A stretch of DNA of 64,000 nt from Futiania mangrovi (GTDB lineage Bacteria; Pseudomonadota; Alphaproteobacteria; Futianiales; Futianiaceae): positions 682,001 through 746,000 of the forward strand of contig NZ_JAMZFT010000001.1 of the NCBI RefSeq assembly GCF_024158125.1. Direction: 5' to 3'. The translations under genes were made by a program, and so were the position numbers. Numbering within the stretch: position 1 is the first letter of the stretch; the number at the start of each line of letters is the position of its first letter. This document shows positions 17,913-25,872 of this stretch, in pieces. The notes below the pieces were generated by a model. The model saw only the letters and a program-made list of their open reading frames with translations. It made no database searches and was not told where the DNA came from.

Positions 17913-18698
17913 ATGAACTACACCGACATCCTCTATGAGGTGAGCGAGGAGATCGCCACCATCACCATCAACCGGCCCGACCGGCTCAACTGCTTCCGGG
18001 GCCGCACCATCGAAGAGCTGATCCATGCGTTCAAGGCGGCGTGGGCAGATCGCCGGGTCGCCTGCGTGATCCTGACGGCCGCGGGCGAGAAGGCGTTCTG
18101 CGTCGGTGGCGACCAGAAGGAGATGCGCGAGAAAGGTACTTACGGTACCAGCGAGAATGGCCTTTGGGAGATCGACGACCTCCACTCCGTTATCCGCAAC
18201 ATTCCAAAGCCCGTGATCGCGGCGGTCAATGGTTACGCCATCGGCGGCGGTCATGTGATCCACGTCATCTGCGACATCACCATCGCCGCCGAGCACGCGA
18301 AGTTCGGCCAGGCGGGTCCGCGCGTCGGGTCCTTCGACGCGGGCTGGGGCACGGCGTATCTCGCCCGCACGGTGGGGGAGAAGCGGGCGCGCGAGATCTG
18401 GTTCTTCTGCCGCCAGTACAGCGCGCAGCAGGCGCTCGACTGGGGCCTTGCCAACGCCGTTGTGCCGTCTGCCGACCTGATCCCTACCGCGCGCGCCTGG
18501 GCGCGGGAGGCTGCGGCGCTCAGCCCGACCGCGCTGCGCTTTCTGAAACATTCCTTCAACGCCGACAGCGCGCACATCTTCGGGCAGGTCAAGATGGCCG
18601 CCGATGGCCTTGCCGCCTTCGTCAAATCGGACGAGGCGCGGGAAGGCAACCAGGCGTTCGTGGAGAAGCGCCAGCCCGACTTCTCGCCCTTCCGCTAG
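17913..18698 (+). CDS. badI: 2-ketocyclohexanecarboxyl-CoA hydrolase-like (ring-opening crotonase)
   Basis: This 261-residue crotonase-family protein is of the BadI/MenB branch, not a simple hydratase. The marks are Cys-Val-Gly-Gly-Asp-Gln-Lys (63-69), Gly-Pro-Arg-Val-Gly-Ser-Phe-Asp-Ala-Gly (135-144, with the branch-specific aspartate 142), Glu-Lys-Arg-Ala-Arg-Glu-Ile-Trp-Phe and Ser-Pro-Thr-Ala-Leu. BadI hydrolytically opens the 2-keto ring ester to pimeloyl-CoA. MenB is the alternative, but no menaquinone genes are nearby, while BadH-, BadK-, AliA- and AliB-like genes are immediately upstream. It is the last gene of the operon. Confidence 0.85.
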   Translation: MNYTDILYEVSEEIATITINRPDRLNCFRGRTIEELIHAFKAAWADRRVACVILTAAGEKAFCVGGDQKEMREKGTYGTSENGLWEIDDLHSVIRNIPKPVIAAVNGYAIGGGHVIHVICDITIAAEHAKFGQAGPRVGSFDAGWGTAYLARTVGEKRAREIWFFCRQYSAQQALDWGLANAVVPSADLIPTARAWAREAAALSPTALRFLKHSFNADSAHIFGQVKMAADGLAAFVKSDEAREGNQAFVEKRQPDFSPFR

Positions 18699-18763
18699 GC
18701 GAGAGGCGCATCCGAAGGAGATCGTTTACGGCTCGCCAACTGGCGTGGCGCATGACCGCACCG

Positions 18764-18793
18764 GCCCCTCGCTCAGCTCTACGGGCGAGGGGC
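18764..18793 (+). terminator. GC-rich hairpin after the alicyclic-acid operon
   Basis: GCCCCTCGC (18764-18772) pairs perfectly with GCGAGGGGC (18785-18793) over a 12-nt loop, 66 bp after the badI-like stop. There is no U tract, so it may act with Rho or as an mRNA-stabilising end. Confidence 0.5.
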
Positions 18794-18924
18794 GCCCGCC
18801 AGCCCTCGGAGGCATCCGGCCGTGAAGGGGACGCCGTGACGGCGGTCGGGTGTAATCGACCTGCGTCCCGAATTGCTATGGGTGAGGGGCAATGTGGTCC
18901 TGGTTGCGCTGTGTTCCTAGCGCC

Positions 18925-18970
18925 ACTCCTAATCAGCGGGTCCAAGATTCGAGTCTTTGTACACCCACCA
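18925..18970 (+). other. 3' half of a tRNA, tRNA-Arg(CCT)-like: attachment-site remnant
   Basis: From 18926 the sequence reads as an anticodon loop C-T-CCT-A-A, a 3' anticodon stem TCAGC, a 5-nt variable loop, a T-arm with TTCGAGT, the acceptor strand TACACCC (18960-18966), then A and CCA (18968-18970). The 5' half is missing at the expected position: the anticodon stem partner and D-arm do not fit. Half-tRNA copies ending in CCA typically mark one end of an element that integrated into a tRNA gene. A GGGTGTA complementary to the acceptor strand occurs at 18848-18854, but 47 nt too far away for a normal tRNA. The T-stem is imperfect, so this copy is decaying. Confidence 0.55.
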
Positions 18971-19421
18971 ATCGTCTCAAGGACTTGTGGTGAGTTTGGG
19001 CGCGGTGCTGCAGAAGCGCGGTACCACATGGTTGCCACGCGCGCGAAATTCGCTGACCAGGTTCGCACCCCGACTCTTTCCATGGTTCCAGCCGCCCGGA
19101 TGTCCTGCGCATACCTCGGCTCCTTTCGCTTCACATGGTAAGAGCCGGCGCGGCGGTATGGGCGGCGTTCACTGGCCTCGATGCCGGTCGTGCCCGGGCG
19201 ATCCGGCAGCGGTCGATGCTGCATGGGCCGGCTGCCAATCGTCCGCGCGCATGATCGCGACTTTCGCCTTGTGTATGAATAAGCGGACAACTAGCGTATA
19301 TACGAAATTCGAAAAGGCGCTTGCCGCGATATGGTGCAAGTGCCGGCAAGGGCGATGCCGGTCACGGTCCGGGACTGGTTGCGCCTCTCCGTTGCTGGGT
19401 AGGGATGGAGGAAGCTGCCGC

Positions 19422-20582
19422 ATGGCATACACGCCCGAGCAGGAAGAAATTCGCACAAACATCAAGAAGTTATGCCTGCGCTTCGGCGATGACTACTGGC
19501 TTGAGCGTGATACGGACGGCAAATTTCCCGACGAATTCTGCGACGCAATCGCGCGCGAAGGCTGGCTCGGCATCGCCATGCCGGAGGCTTATGGCGGTAG
19601 CGGCCTTGGCATCACCGAGGCGGCGACCATGGTTCAGGCGATCACCGAATCCGGGACGGGGAACGCCGGCTTTACCGCGATCGCCATCAATATATTCGGC
19701 TTGAATCCGGTAGTCGTGTTCGGCACGGAGGAGCAGAAGCAACGCTGGCTGCCGCCCATCATCGACCGGACGGACACGGCCTGTTTCGGCGTGACCGAGC
19801 CCGATGCAGGCCTCGACACGACCCACATCACGACCCGCGCCGTGCGTCAGGGGGATGGTTATGTCGTGCACGGCCAGAAGACCTGGACCTCCACCGCCCA
19901 GAAGGCGAACAAGATCCTGCTGCTCGCGCGCACGAAGGCGCTGGGCGAGACGGCGAAGCCGATCGACGGGCTGTCGCTCTTTTATACCGACCTCGACCGG
20001 CGGTATGCTGAGATCCGCGAGATCGACAAGATGGGCCGGAAGTGCGTCGACTCCAACCAGGTATTCTTCGACGGTATGCCGATCCCGCGCGAGGATCTTA
20101 TCGGCGAGGAGGGCAAGGGCTTCCGCTACCTACTCCATGGCCTGAACGCGGAGCGCATCCTGATCTCCGCCTCGATGGTCGGCCTCGGGAGGTGTGCGCT
20201 GGACCGGGCGGCAAAGTATGCGCGCGAGCGGGTGGTTTTCGGCCGGCCGATCGGGATGAACCAGGGCATCCAGCACCCGCTGGCGAAGTCCTGGGCGGAC
20301 CTTGAGGCGGCGAACCTGATGGCCTTCGAGGCGGCGCGTCTCTACGACGCCGGCAGGGAGTGCGGACGGGAGGCGAACGCCGCGAAATATCTTGCCGGCG
20401 AGGCGGCGTTCGAGGCGTGCATGAATGCGGTCATGACGCATGGCGGCATGGGCTATGCCAAGGAATACCACGTTGAGCGCTACTTCAGGGAAAGCCTGAT
20501 CCACCGGATCGCGCCGATCACGCCGCAGCTCATGCTTTGCTACCTGGCCGAGCGCGCGCTCGGTCTGCCGAAGTCCTATTGA
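19422..20582 (+). CDS. Acyl-CoA dehydrogenase
   Basis: This is a 386-residue acyl-CoA dehydrogenase. The Thr-Glu-Pro-Asp-Ala-Gly segment of the FAD/substrate loop and Gly-Gly-Met-Gly-Tyr-Ala-Lys-Glu-Tyr near the C-terminus are present. The usual Gly-x-Ser-x-Glu-Ile-Gln tail is replaced by Ile-Ala-Pro-Ile-Thr-Pro-Gln, a variant seen in some family branches. The ATG at 19422 has GGAGG 13 bp upstream and the family N-terminus starts there; the frame remains open further upstream in non-coding sequence. It is followed by a CoA-transferase and an orphan TRAP binding protein, probably one operon. Confidence 0.88.
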   Translation: MAYTPEQEEIRTNIKKLCLRFGDDYWLERDTDGKFPDEFCDAIAREGWLGIAMPEAYGGSGLGITEAATMVQAITESGTGNAGFTAIAINIFGLNPVVVFGTEEQKQRWLPPIIDRTDTACFGVTEPDAGLDTTHITTRAVRQGDGYVVHGQKTWTSTAQKANKILLLARTKALGETAKPIDGLSLFYTDLDRRYAEIREIDKMGRKCVDSNQVFFDGMPIPREDLIGEEGKGFRYLLHGLNAERILISASMVGLGRCALDRAAKYARERVVFGRPIGMNQGIQHPLAKSWADLEAANLMAFEAARLYDAGRECGREANAAKYLAGEAAFEACMNAVMTHGGMGYAKEYHVERYFRESLIHRIAPITPQLMLCYLAERALGLPKSY

Positions 20583-20639
20583 GACCGGCGCCGTGGTTCC
20601 CCGTCATCCCGGACGGCGCCCGCATTTGGGAGCGGCTGC

Positions 20640-21851
20640 ATGACGACGACATCGAGGCCGCTCGACGGGGTCCGGATCGTTGACCTCTCGAACATGTTGA
20701 TGGCGCCCTACACGACCCAGATCCTGGGCGACATGGGGGCCGATGTCATCAAGGTCGAAGCCCCGCCCGGCGGCGATCCGGTGCGGGGCATCGGCCCGTT
20801 GAGAAGTCCGGGTATGGGGGCGATCTTCCTCAACACCAACCGCAGCAAGCGCAGCATCGTTCTGGATCTCAGGGCGCCTGGCGGACACGAGGCGATGATG
20901 CGCCTGCTGAAAACCGCCGACGTCCTCGTCTACAACCGCAGGCCGGCGGTCATGGAACGGCTGGGCCTCTCCTACGAGACGGTCCGGGAGGCCAACCCGG
21001 GTCTGATCTACGCGGGGCTGTTCGGCTACGGCCAGGACGGGCCGTACGGTCACAAGCCTGCCTTCGACGACCTGATCCAGGGGGTCGTGGCGATCCCCAG
21101 CATGATGCGCCACCCGGGCGATGCCGAACTCCGCTATGTGCCGACCGCGATCGTCGACCGCGGGGTGGCGCTTTGGGCGGTCGGCCAGATCACCGCGGCG
21201 CTCTTCCACCGCAGCCGGACAGGGCAGGGTCAGCGGATCGACATGCCCATGTTCGAGATGATGGCGAGCTTCGTGCTCAGCGATCACATGCAGGGCCTGA
21301 CGTTCGAGCCCCCGCAGGGCCCTGTCGGCTATGCGCGCCTGCTTTCCCCGGAGCGGCGACCGTTCCGGACGAGCGACGGCCACATCTGCGTTGTCATCTA
21401 CACCGACACCCACTGGCGGAGTTTTTTCGAGGGTCTCGGCAGGCGCGAGGTGGTCGATACCGATCCCCGCTTCCAGTCCATGACGACGCGGACCCGCAAC
21501 ATCGAGACGATCTACCGCGACCTGGGCGAGATCCTGCGGGGCCGCACCACGGCCGAGTGGTTGCGCTTCTTCGAGGAGACGGACATTCCCGCGATGCCTG
21601 TGCACACATTGGAGAGCCTGCTCGACGATCCGCACCTGAAGGCGGTCGGCTTTTTCTCGACGAACTCTCACCCGTCCGAGGGGCAGTTGCGCGAGATGGC
21701 GTTCCCCAGCACCTGGTCGGAGACTCAGCCGTCGAGCACGCGCCATGCGCCACTCCTGGGCCAGCACAGCTCCGAGATCCTGAGGGAGCTCGGCTACGCC
21801 GAGGCAGAGGTCGCGCGCATGATTGCCGACAGGACGACATTGATTGCGTGA
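20640..21851 (+). CDS. Family III (CaiB/BaiF) CoA-transferase
   Basis: This is a 403-residue family III CoA-transferase with Asp173 (Ala-Ile-Val-Asp-Arg-Gly) in the catalytic position and the conserved Gly-Tyr-Gly-Gln-Asp-Gly-Pro. It is clearly paralogous to the protein at 29203-30417: both have Phe-Leu-Asn-x-Asn-Arg-x-Lys-Arg-Ser and the same aspartate number. It would move CoA between a donor ester and the substrate acid. It lies 57 bp after the acyl-CoA dehydrogenase and 175 bp before a TRAP binding protein, which suggests that it activates an imported acid. Confidence 0.88.
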   Translation: MTTTSRPLDGVRIVDLSNMLMAPYTTQILGDMGADVIKVEAPPGGDPVRGIGPLRSPGMGAIFLNTNRSKRSIVLDLRAPGGHEAMMRLLKTADVLVYNRRPAVMERLGLSYETVREANPGLIYAGLFGYGQDGPYGHKPAFDDLIQGVVAIPSMMRHPGDAELRYVPTAIVDRGVALWAVGQITAALFHRSRTGQGQRIDMPMFEMMASFVLSDHMQGLTFEPPQGPVGYARLLSPERRPFRTSDGHICVVIYTDTHWRSFFEGLGRREVVDTDPRFQSMTTRTRNIETIYRDLGEILRGRTTAEWLRFFEETDIPAMPVHTLESLLDDPHLKAVGFFSTNSHPSEGQLREMAFPSTWSETQPSSTRHAPLLGQHSSEILRELGYAEAEVARMIADRTTLIA

Positions 21852-22026
21852 ACGCCTGAAGGAGGCGCGGGTGCTGCTGGAGCTGGCGGACCGATTTCGA
21901 GAGACCGCCAGGATCACATGAAGTCTGCGAATGGTCTTGTGGCGTGCTGCAAAACTGGCGGCGACATTGCCCACGGCAAGAACGGGGACAGCGACCGCCT
22001 GGACAAACCCTAGGGAGGATGAAGGC

Positions 22027-23067
22027 ATGAGGATCAAGTCGACAGCACTTTCGGTGGCGTTGGCATCTGCCATTGCACTGTCGCTGCCTGCGCTGGCGCA
22101 GACCGTCGATGGCCCGACGGTGGAGTGGAACATTTCCACCTGGGGCAACAAGAGGGCCTTCACCGCCGGCATGGAGAAAACGGCCGAGCTTGTCGCCGAG
22201 CGGACCGGCGGCAAGTTCACGATGAAGATCCACTACGGCGAGGCGCTGTCGAAGTCGCGCGAGAATCTCGACGGTCTCAGCATCGGCGCCTTTCAGGGGG
22301 CGTCCGTGTGCGGCTTCTACCATCCCGGCAAGAACCCCGCCTGGTCGGTTCTGACCCTTCCGTTCCTGCCGTTCAGCGACTGGAACGTGTCGCGTACCGT
22401 TCGCGACAACATGATGAAGCATCCGGCCCTGGTCGCCGACATGGACCGGTGGAACGCCATCTCGTACATGTCGGGCCTGATCCCGCCGAACGAGGCAATG
22501 GGACGTGGCAAGCCCCCGGCGACGCTCTCTGACTGGAAGGGCATGCGCGTCCGTGCCGGCGGCGGGTTGGGCGACGCCATGGAGATCCTCGGCGCGGTGC
22601 CGACGACGGTTCCCGCGCCGGACGTCTATACCTCCCTCGAGCGCGGAACCATCGAGGCGGCCGTGTTCCCGTTCACCTATGCGTTCTCGGCCTACAAGCT
22701 GCCCGAGATCAGCACCTGGTACACGTCCAACATGTCGCTCGGCGTGACGGAATGCTGGATCGTCTTCGGCAAGACCGCGTACGGAAATCTTCCCCAGCAG
22801 TACAAGGACCTGCTGGAAGACATCAAGGATGCGGCCTACGAGGCCCAGATCGCCGCCTATGTCGATATCGACAAGAAGAACGTGCCTGTGTTCCGGGAGA
22901 AGCTTCAGGAACTCGTCTACACCGACGAACAACTGGCGGAACTGAGGAGGGTTGCCGGGCAGCCTGTCTGGGACAAGTGGGTTGCGGAGAACCAGGACAA
23001 GTTTGACGCCCGCGGGCTCCTGGATGCGCTTCTCGCGGAGATCGAGAAGGCGCAGAAGGGCACCTGA
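22027..23067 (+). CDS. TRAP transporter solute-binding protein (DctP family), orphan
   Basis: This is a 346-residue DctP-type periplasmic binding protein. It has a signal peptide of about 24 residues with an Ala-Leu-Ala-Gln cleavage region. The body has DctP features such as Gly-Glu-Ala-Leu-Ser-Lys-Ser near 70 and Val-Tyr-Thr-Ser-Leu-Glu-Arg-Gly-Thr-Ile-Glu-Ala near 205, around the substrate-carboxylate arginine region. An AGGGAGGA ribosome site precedes the ATG. No dctQ or dctM follows: the next gene is an IclR regulator on the other strand. It may deliver its ligand to the permease at 31237-33064 or to one outside the window. Confidence 0.9.
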   Translation: MRIKSTALSVALASAIALSLPALAQTVDGPTVEWNISTWGNKRAFTAGMEKTAELVAERTGGKFTMKIHYGEALSKSRENLDGLSIGAFQGASVCGFYHPGKNPAWSVLTLPFLPFSDWNVSRTVRDNMMKHPALVADMDRWNAISYMSGLIPPNEAMGRGKPPATLSDWKGMRVRAGGGLGDAMEILGAVPTTVPAPDVYTSLERGTIEAAVFPFTYAFSAYKLPEISTWYTSNMSLGVTECWIVFGKTAYGNLPQQYKDLLEDIKDAAYEAQIAAYVDIDKKNVPVFREKLQELVYTDEQLAELRRVAGQPVWDKWVAENQDKFDARGLLDALLAEIEKAQKGT

Positions 23068-23147
23068 ACCCCCCTGCATGGACCTGATCGGAAGGGGGCC
23101 GCGCCGCATCCTGCGGCTCCTTTCCGGCGGGCCGGCGCGGCAGCGCG

Positions 23148-23990
23148 TCAGCCTGTCGTGCCCGTTCCTTGCGAGGCGCGTTTGCGCGCGGGGCGCGCAC
23201 CTTTCGGTTCCGCCCGATCCTGTTCCGGCACGTAGCCGAGGACGGAGGAGATGTCGGCCGCCGTTTCCTTCGCGATCCTCCGGAAGCGGGTGTTCTCCGC
23301 CTTGCCACGGGCGATCGGGGCGCCGATGACGAGGCCCCCGCACACGGCGCCGCTCGCATCGCGGATAGGCGTTGCAAAGCCCGCCGCATCCGAGGAGAAG
23401 TCGCCCATGGTGACCGAAATGCCGTCCTGCCTGATGGTTTCCAGCAGCTCTTCGAGCTTGTCGCGGTCCACGATTGTCCTGTCGGTCACGGCCGCCATCT
23501 TCACCTTCCTGAAGTAGGCATCCCGTTCCGCGTCCGGCATGAAGGCGAGGAAAAGGCGCCCGCACGCCGTCGGATAGAGCGGTCTCTGCTCCCCGATGTG
23601 TGCACAGAAGCGGATGGTCTTCGACGTCTCGACAAAGTCGATATAGGCGAAGGCGGTCTGCCCCGATCCCATCTCTGCCAGAAGGACGGTCTCGCCGCAC
23701 TCCTGCATTGCCTTTTCGAGGTGGGGCCGGGCGATCTGCCTGAGACTGCGCCCGGACATGATCATCGAGGCGAGCGACAGGGCCTCTTCTCCAAGGAGAT
23801 AGAGCGCCCCCTGTCGCCTGATGAGTCCCTGGTCCGAAAGCCCCTTCAGCGTGCCGGCCAGCGAACTCTTGGGAACGTCGAGTTGGGCTGCAATGGAAGA
23901 CAGGTTCAGACCGTTCGGCCTCGTCGCGAGCAGTCTCAGCAGAGCAAACCCGCGCGCCAGTGCCATTGGGCCTTCGTTCTTCGTCGCCAT
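23148..23990 (-). CDS. IclR-family transcriptional regulator
   Basis: This is a 280-residue IclR-type regulator. A winged helix-turn-helix occupies about 15-65 (Leu-Ala-Arg-Gly-Phe-Ala-Leu-Leu, then Ser-Ser-Ile-Ala-Ala-Gln-Leu-Asp-Val-Pro-Lys-Ser-Ser). The effector domain follows, with Tyr-Pro-Thr-Ala-Cys-Gly-Arg and Gly-Phe-Ala-Thr-Pro-Ile-Arg. The C-terminal tail is basic. It lies between the TRAP binding protein (convergent) and a MaoC-like gene on its own strand. TACGAAT-type repeats at 24591-24621, between the MaoC-like gene and an SDR, are candidate binding sites. Confidence 0.9.
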   Translation of the reverse strand: MATKNEGPMALARGFALLRLLATRPNGLNLSSIAAQLDVPKSSLAGTLKGLSDQGLIRRQGALYLLGEEALSLASMIMSGRSLRQIARPHLEKAMQECGETVLLAEMGSGQTAFAYIDFVETSKTIRFCAHIGEQRPLYPTACGRLFLAFMPDAERDAYFRKVKMAAVTDRTIVDRDKLEELLETIRQDGISVTMGDFSSDAAGFATPIRDASGAVCGGLVIGAPIARGKAENTRFRRIAKETAADISSVLGYVPEQDRAEPKGARPARKRASQGTGTTG

Positions 23991-24102
23991 GCTGCTCGCG
24001 TCGATGTCTGGGATCCTGGGGCGGTGTTTCTATGCACGAACGCTACTTGCCGTGCAACGCCCCTATGCCGGGTAGCAGAGGGGGGAGGGGCTACATGCCC
24101 GC

Positions 24103-24555
24103 TTATGCAGGCCGCTTCTTCATGAGGGCGGTCCGTTCGCATGTCGCCACCAGCTCGTTCCTCTGGTTGAAGGCCTCGTGGTAGAAAACGACGATGCCCT
24201 GGGTCGGCCGGGACTTGCTTTCCCGCTTCGACCGGATCGTGGTTCGGGTGTGTATGCTGTCACCATGGAACACGGGTCTCGGGAAATTGATCTCGCCCAT
24301 CGAGAGGTTCCCGACCGTGGTTCCAAGCGTCGTGTCCGTGACCGTCATGCCGATCATCAGTGCGAGCGTGAAGAGGCTGTTCACGAGGGGCTGTCCGAAC
24401 TCCGACTCTCTTGCCTTGTGGAAGTCGATGTGCAGCGGCTGCGTGTTGAGCGTGAGATTGCTGAACCAGAGGTTGTCGGTTTCGATCACCGTGCGGGAGA
24501 TGTCGTGGTCGATGACCATTCCTGCCTCGAAGTCCTCGAACCACATTCCCGCCAT
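24103..24555 (-). CDS. MaoC-like hydratase/dehydratase
   Basis: This is a 150-residue hot-dog-fold MaoC-like protein starting Met-Ala-Gly-Met-Trp-Phe-Glu-Asp-Phe. In place of the standard Asp-x-Asn-Pro-x-His motif it reads Leu-Thr-Leu-Asn-Thr-Gln-Pro-Leu-His-Ile-Asp, keeping the histidine but not the aspartate. This pattern is known from mesaconyl/methylfumaryl-CoA-hydratase-like subgroups. GGAGGA lies 8 bp upstream of the ATG at 24555. It is divergent from the SDR at 24886 and followed by the IclR gene. It probably acts on an enoyl- or dicarboxylic CoA ester, but substrate and direction are not known. Confidence 0.83.
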   Translation of the reverse strand: MAGMWFEDFEAGMVIDHDISRTVIETDNLWFSNLTLNTQPLHIDFHKARESEFGQPLVNSLFTLALMIGMTVTDTTLGTTVGNLSMGEINFPRPVFHGDSIHTRTTIRSKRESKSRPTQGIVVFYHEAFNQRNELVATCERTALMKKRPA

Positions 24556-24590
24556 CGCCCTTGTCCTCCAGATCCGCGTTGCACCTTGCT

Positions 24591-24621
24591 TACGAATTTG
24601 CGAAAAAAATACGAATATGCG
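24591..24621. promoter_or_regulatory. Direct repeat TACGAATxTGCG, candidate IclR operator
   Basis: TACGAATTTGCG (24591-24602) and TACGAATATGCG (24610-24621) are 11/12 identical and start 19 bp apart, in the AT-rich part of the 330-bp gap between the divergent MaoC-like and SDR genes. IclR regulators often bind two such half-sites. The rest of the gap shows no gene. Confidence 0.5.
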
Positions 24622-24885
24622 CATTATCGCCGCGTGGCGGCAATCGTCAACGGGCATCTGCCCGTGAAGGCCGGCCAGGCCTGCCGCAGGGTGGGGGCAC
24701 AACCAACCGCACCGCGGGAGAGCAGGTGGCAGGATCCGAAACCTCACAACCGCCCGAGGGGGTGAGGATCGCCGACTTCCCGATGCTTCTGCCGGGTCCA
24801 TTGTCGCGCCTGTGGCGTGAGACGCTGATCATGGGAATTGGAACACCGCACCTTTGCCGGGCAGCGAGACATCGGGGGAGATGAC

Positions 24886-25680
24886 ATGAAGCAAGGGAAT
24901 TTGGCGGGCAGGTCAGTAGTCGTGCTCGGCGGTACCAGCGCGCTTGGGCGTGCGATGGTGGAAAGGCTGGCAAGGCACGGCGCATATGTCACCTTCCAGG
25001 GCCGGGACGAGGCGGTCGCGGCGGGCATCGCCGACGCGTGCCGCGGCCTTCAGGGTCGCGTGCTCTTCCGCCCCGCAAACCTGATGGATTACGAGGAGGT
25101 GCGCGGAGTTTTCCTGGAGGCCGAGGCGGCGTTCGGCAAGGTCGATGTCTCCGTGTGCAGCGGTGGGTCGCTGGAGCCGGGGCCGATGCTCTTCAAGGAC
25201 ATGAGCGTCGCGGACATGATTGCCTGTACGGAAAGCCGGCTGATCCCCCGTCTCAACGGGTTGAAGGCCGCGAGCGAGGTGATGATCCCGCGCGGGTATG
25301 GGAAGGTCATCCTGATCACGACCGATGCAGGCCGCACCCCTACGCCGACGGAAACCATCATCGGTGCGACGGGCGCGTTCCTGATCCACCTGACCCGCGC
25401 CGCGGGGAGCGAACTTGCCCGCAACGGCATTCGCGTAAACGCTGTCGCCCTGTCACTGACGGCGGGGACGTCGGCCTACGAGCGACTGACGGGACCGGAG
25501 GCCGAGAAGGTTCCGGCCAAGGCCAAGGTGTTCCGGAAGATCCGGGACCGCGCGGTATTCGGCCTCGCACACCCTGAGGACATCGCCGCCTATGTCCACT
25601 ATCTCGCGTCGCCTGAATCCGACCGCGTGTCGGGATCGACGCTCAGCATCAACGGAGGCGTCTCCTTCCCTGGCTACTGA
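24886..25680 (+). CDS. SDR-fold protein lacking both catalytic Tyr and Lys
   Basis: This is a 264-residue SDR-fold protein. The N-terminal Gly-Gly-Thr-Ser-Ala-Leu-Gly and the C-terminal Ser-Ile-Asn-Gly-Gly-Val are kept. At the active site it has Ile159 and Gly163 instead of Tyr and Lys, and Thr-Thr-Asp instead of Ser-Ser. It aligns well with the C-terminal half of the protein at 11912-12697, especially around Asn-Gly-Ile-Arg-Val and Gly-Thr-x-Ala-Tyr-x-Arg-Leu. Ordinary dehydrogenase activity is unlikely; it could be a non-redox SDR or a structural partner. The ATG at 24886, with GGGGGAG upstream, is preferred to one at 24838. Confidence 0.82.
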   Translation: MKQGNLAGRSVVVLGGTSALGRAMVERLARHGAYVTFQGRDEAVAAGIADACRGLQGRVLFRPANLMDYEEVRGVFLEAEAAFGKVDVSVCSGGSLEPGPMLFKDMSVADMIACTESRLIPRLNGLKAASEVMIPRGYGKVILITTDAGRTPTPTETIIGATGAFLIHLTRAAGSELARNGIRVNAVALSLTAGTSAYERLTGPEAEKVPAKAKVFRKIRDRAVFGLAHPEDIAAYVHYLASPESDRVSGSTLSINGGVSFPGY

Positions 25681-25737
25681 CGGCCGGCGGACCTGGTGCG
25701 CCTCGATGCCGGTCCATCGCTAGGGCGGCGAGCATAT

Positions 25738-25772
25738 TGACTTTAGGGTCAGTGTAAGTGACTTTGAAGTTG
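25738..25772 (+). promoter_or_regulatory. Tandem 14-bp palindromes (TetR-2 type operators) upstream of a thiolase operon
   Basis: TGACTTTAGGGTCA (25738-25751) and TGACTTTGAAGTTG (25759-25772) are two 5-4-5 inverted repeats whose starts are 21 bp apart, two helical turns. A TTGACT (25737-25742) overlaps the first and may be the -35 box. The same pair at the same spacing occurs at 35553-35587. They lie about 100 bp ahead of the thiolase start at 25873. Confidence 0.65.
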
Positions 25773-25872
25773 AAATCGGTCGCCCGCCGACCGCGGCACC
25801 GTTCCGCACGCCTCGCGGCCGGGCCGCTGCGAACGCTGGCTCCACCCATCCTGAATCCCTGAGGCCGCAGAC

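Larger units (their letters stand above)
18699..19421. other. 723-bp gap without a convincing gene
   Basis: Apart from the hairpin and the tRNA half, this stretch holds no frame with protein-like composition. It contains ATATACGAAATTCGA (19298-19312), a short palindromic AT-rich element about 110 bp upstream of the next gene that could be an operator. The low coding content and the tRNA fragment suggest a boundary or scar of a past insertion between two catabolic blocks. Confidence 0.55.

Noticed and set aside
17913-18698. MenB (naphthoate synthase) for menaquinone synthesis
   Set aside because: No other men genes are nearby and all neighbours match the alicyclic-acid pathway, so a BadI-like role is preferred.
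18848-18970. A complete tRNA gene with GGGTGTA/TACACCC acceptor stem
   Set aside because: The span is 123 nt and no D-arm or anticodon stem folds between the acceptor strands, so only the 3' half is supported.
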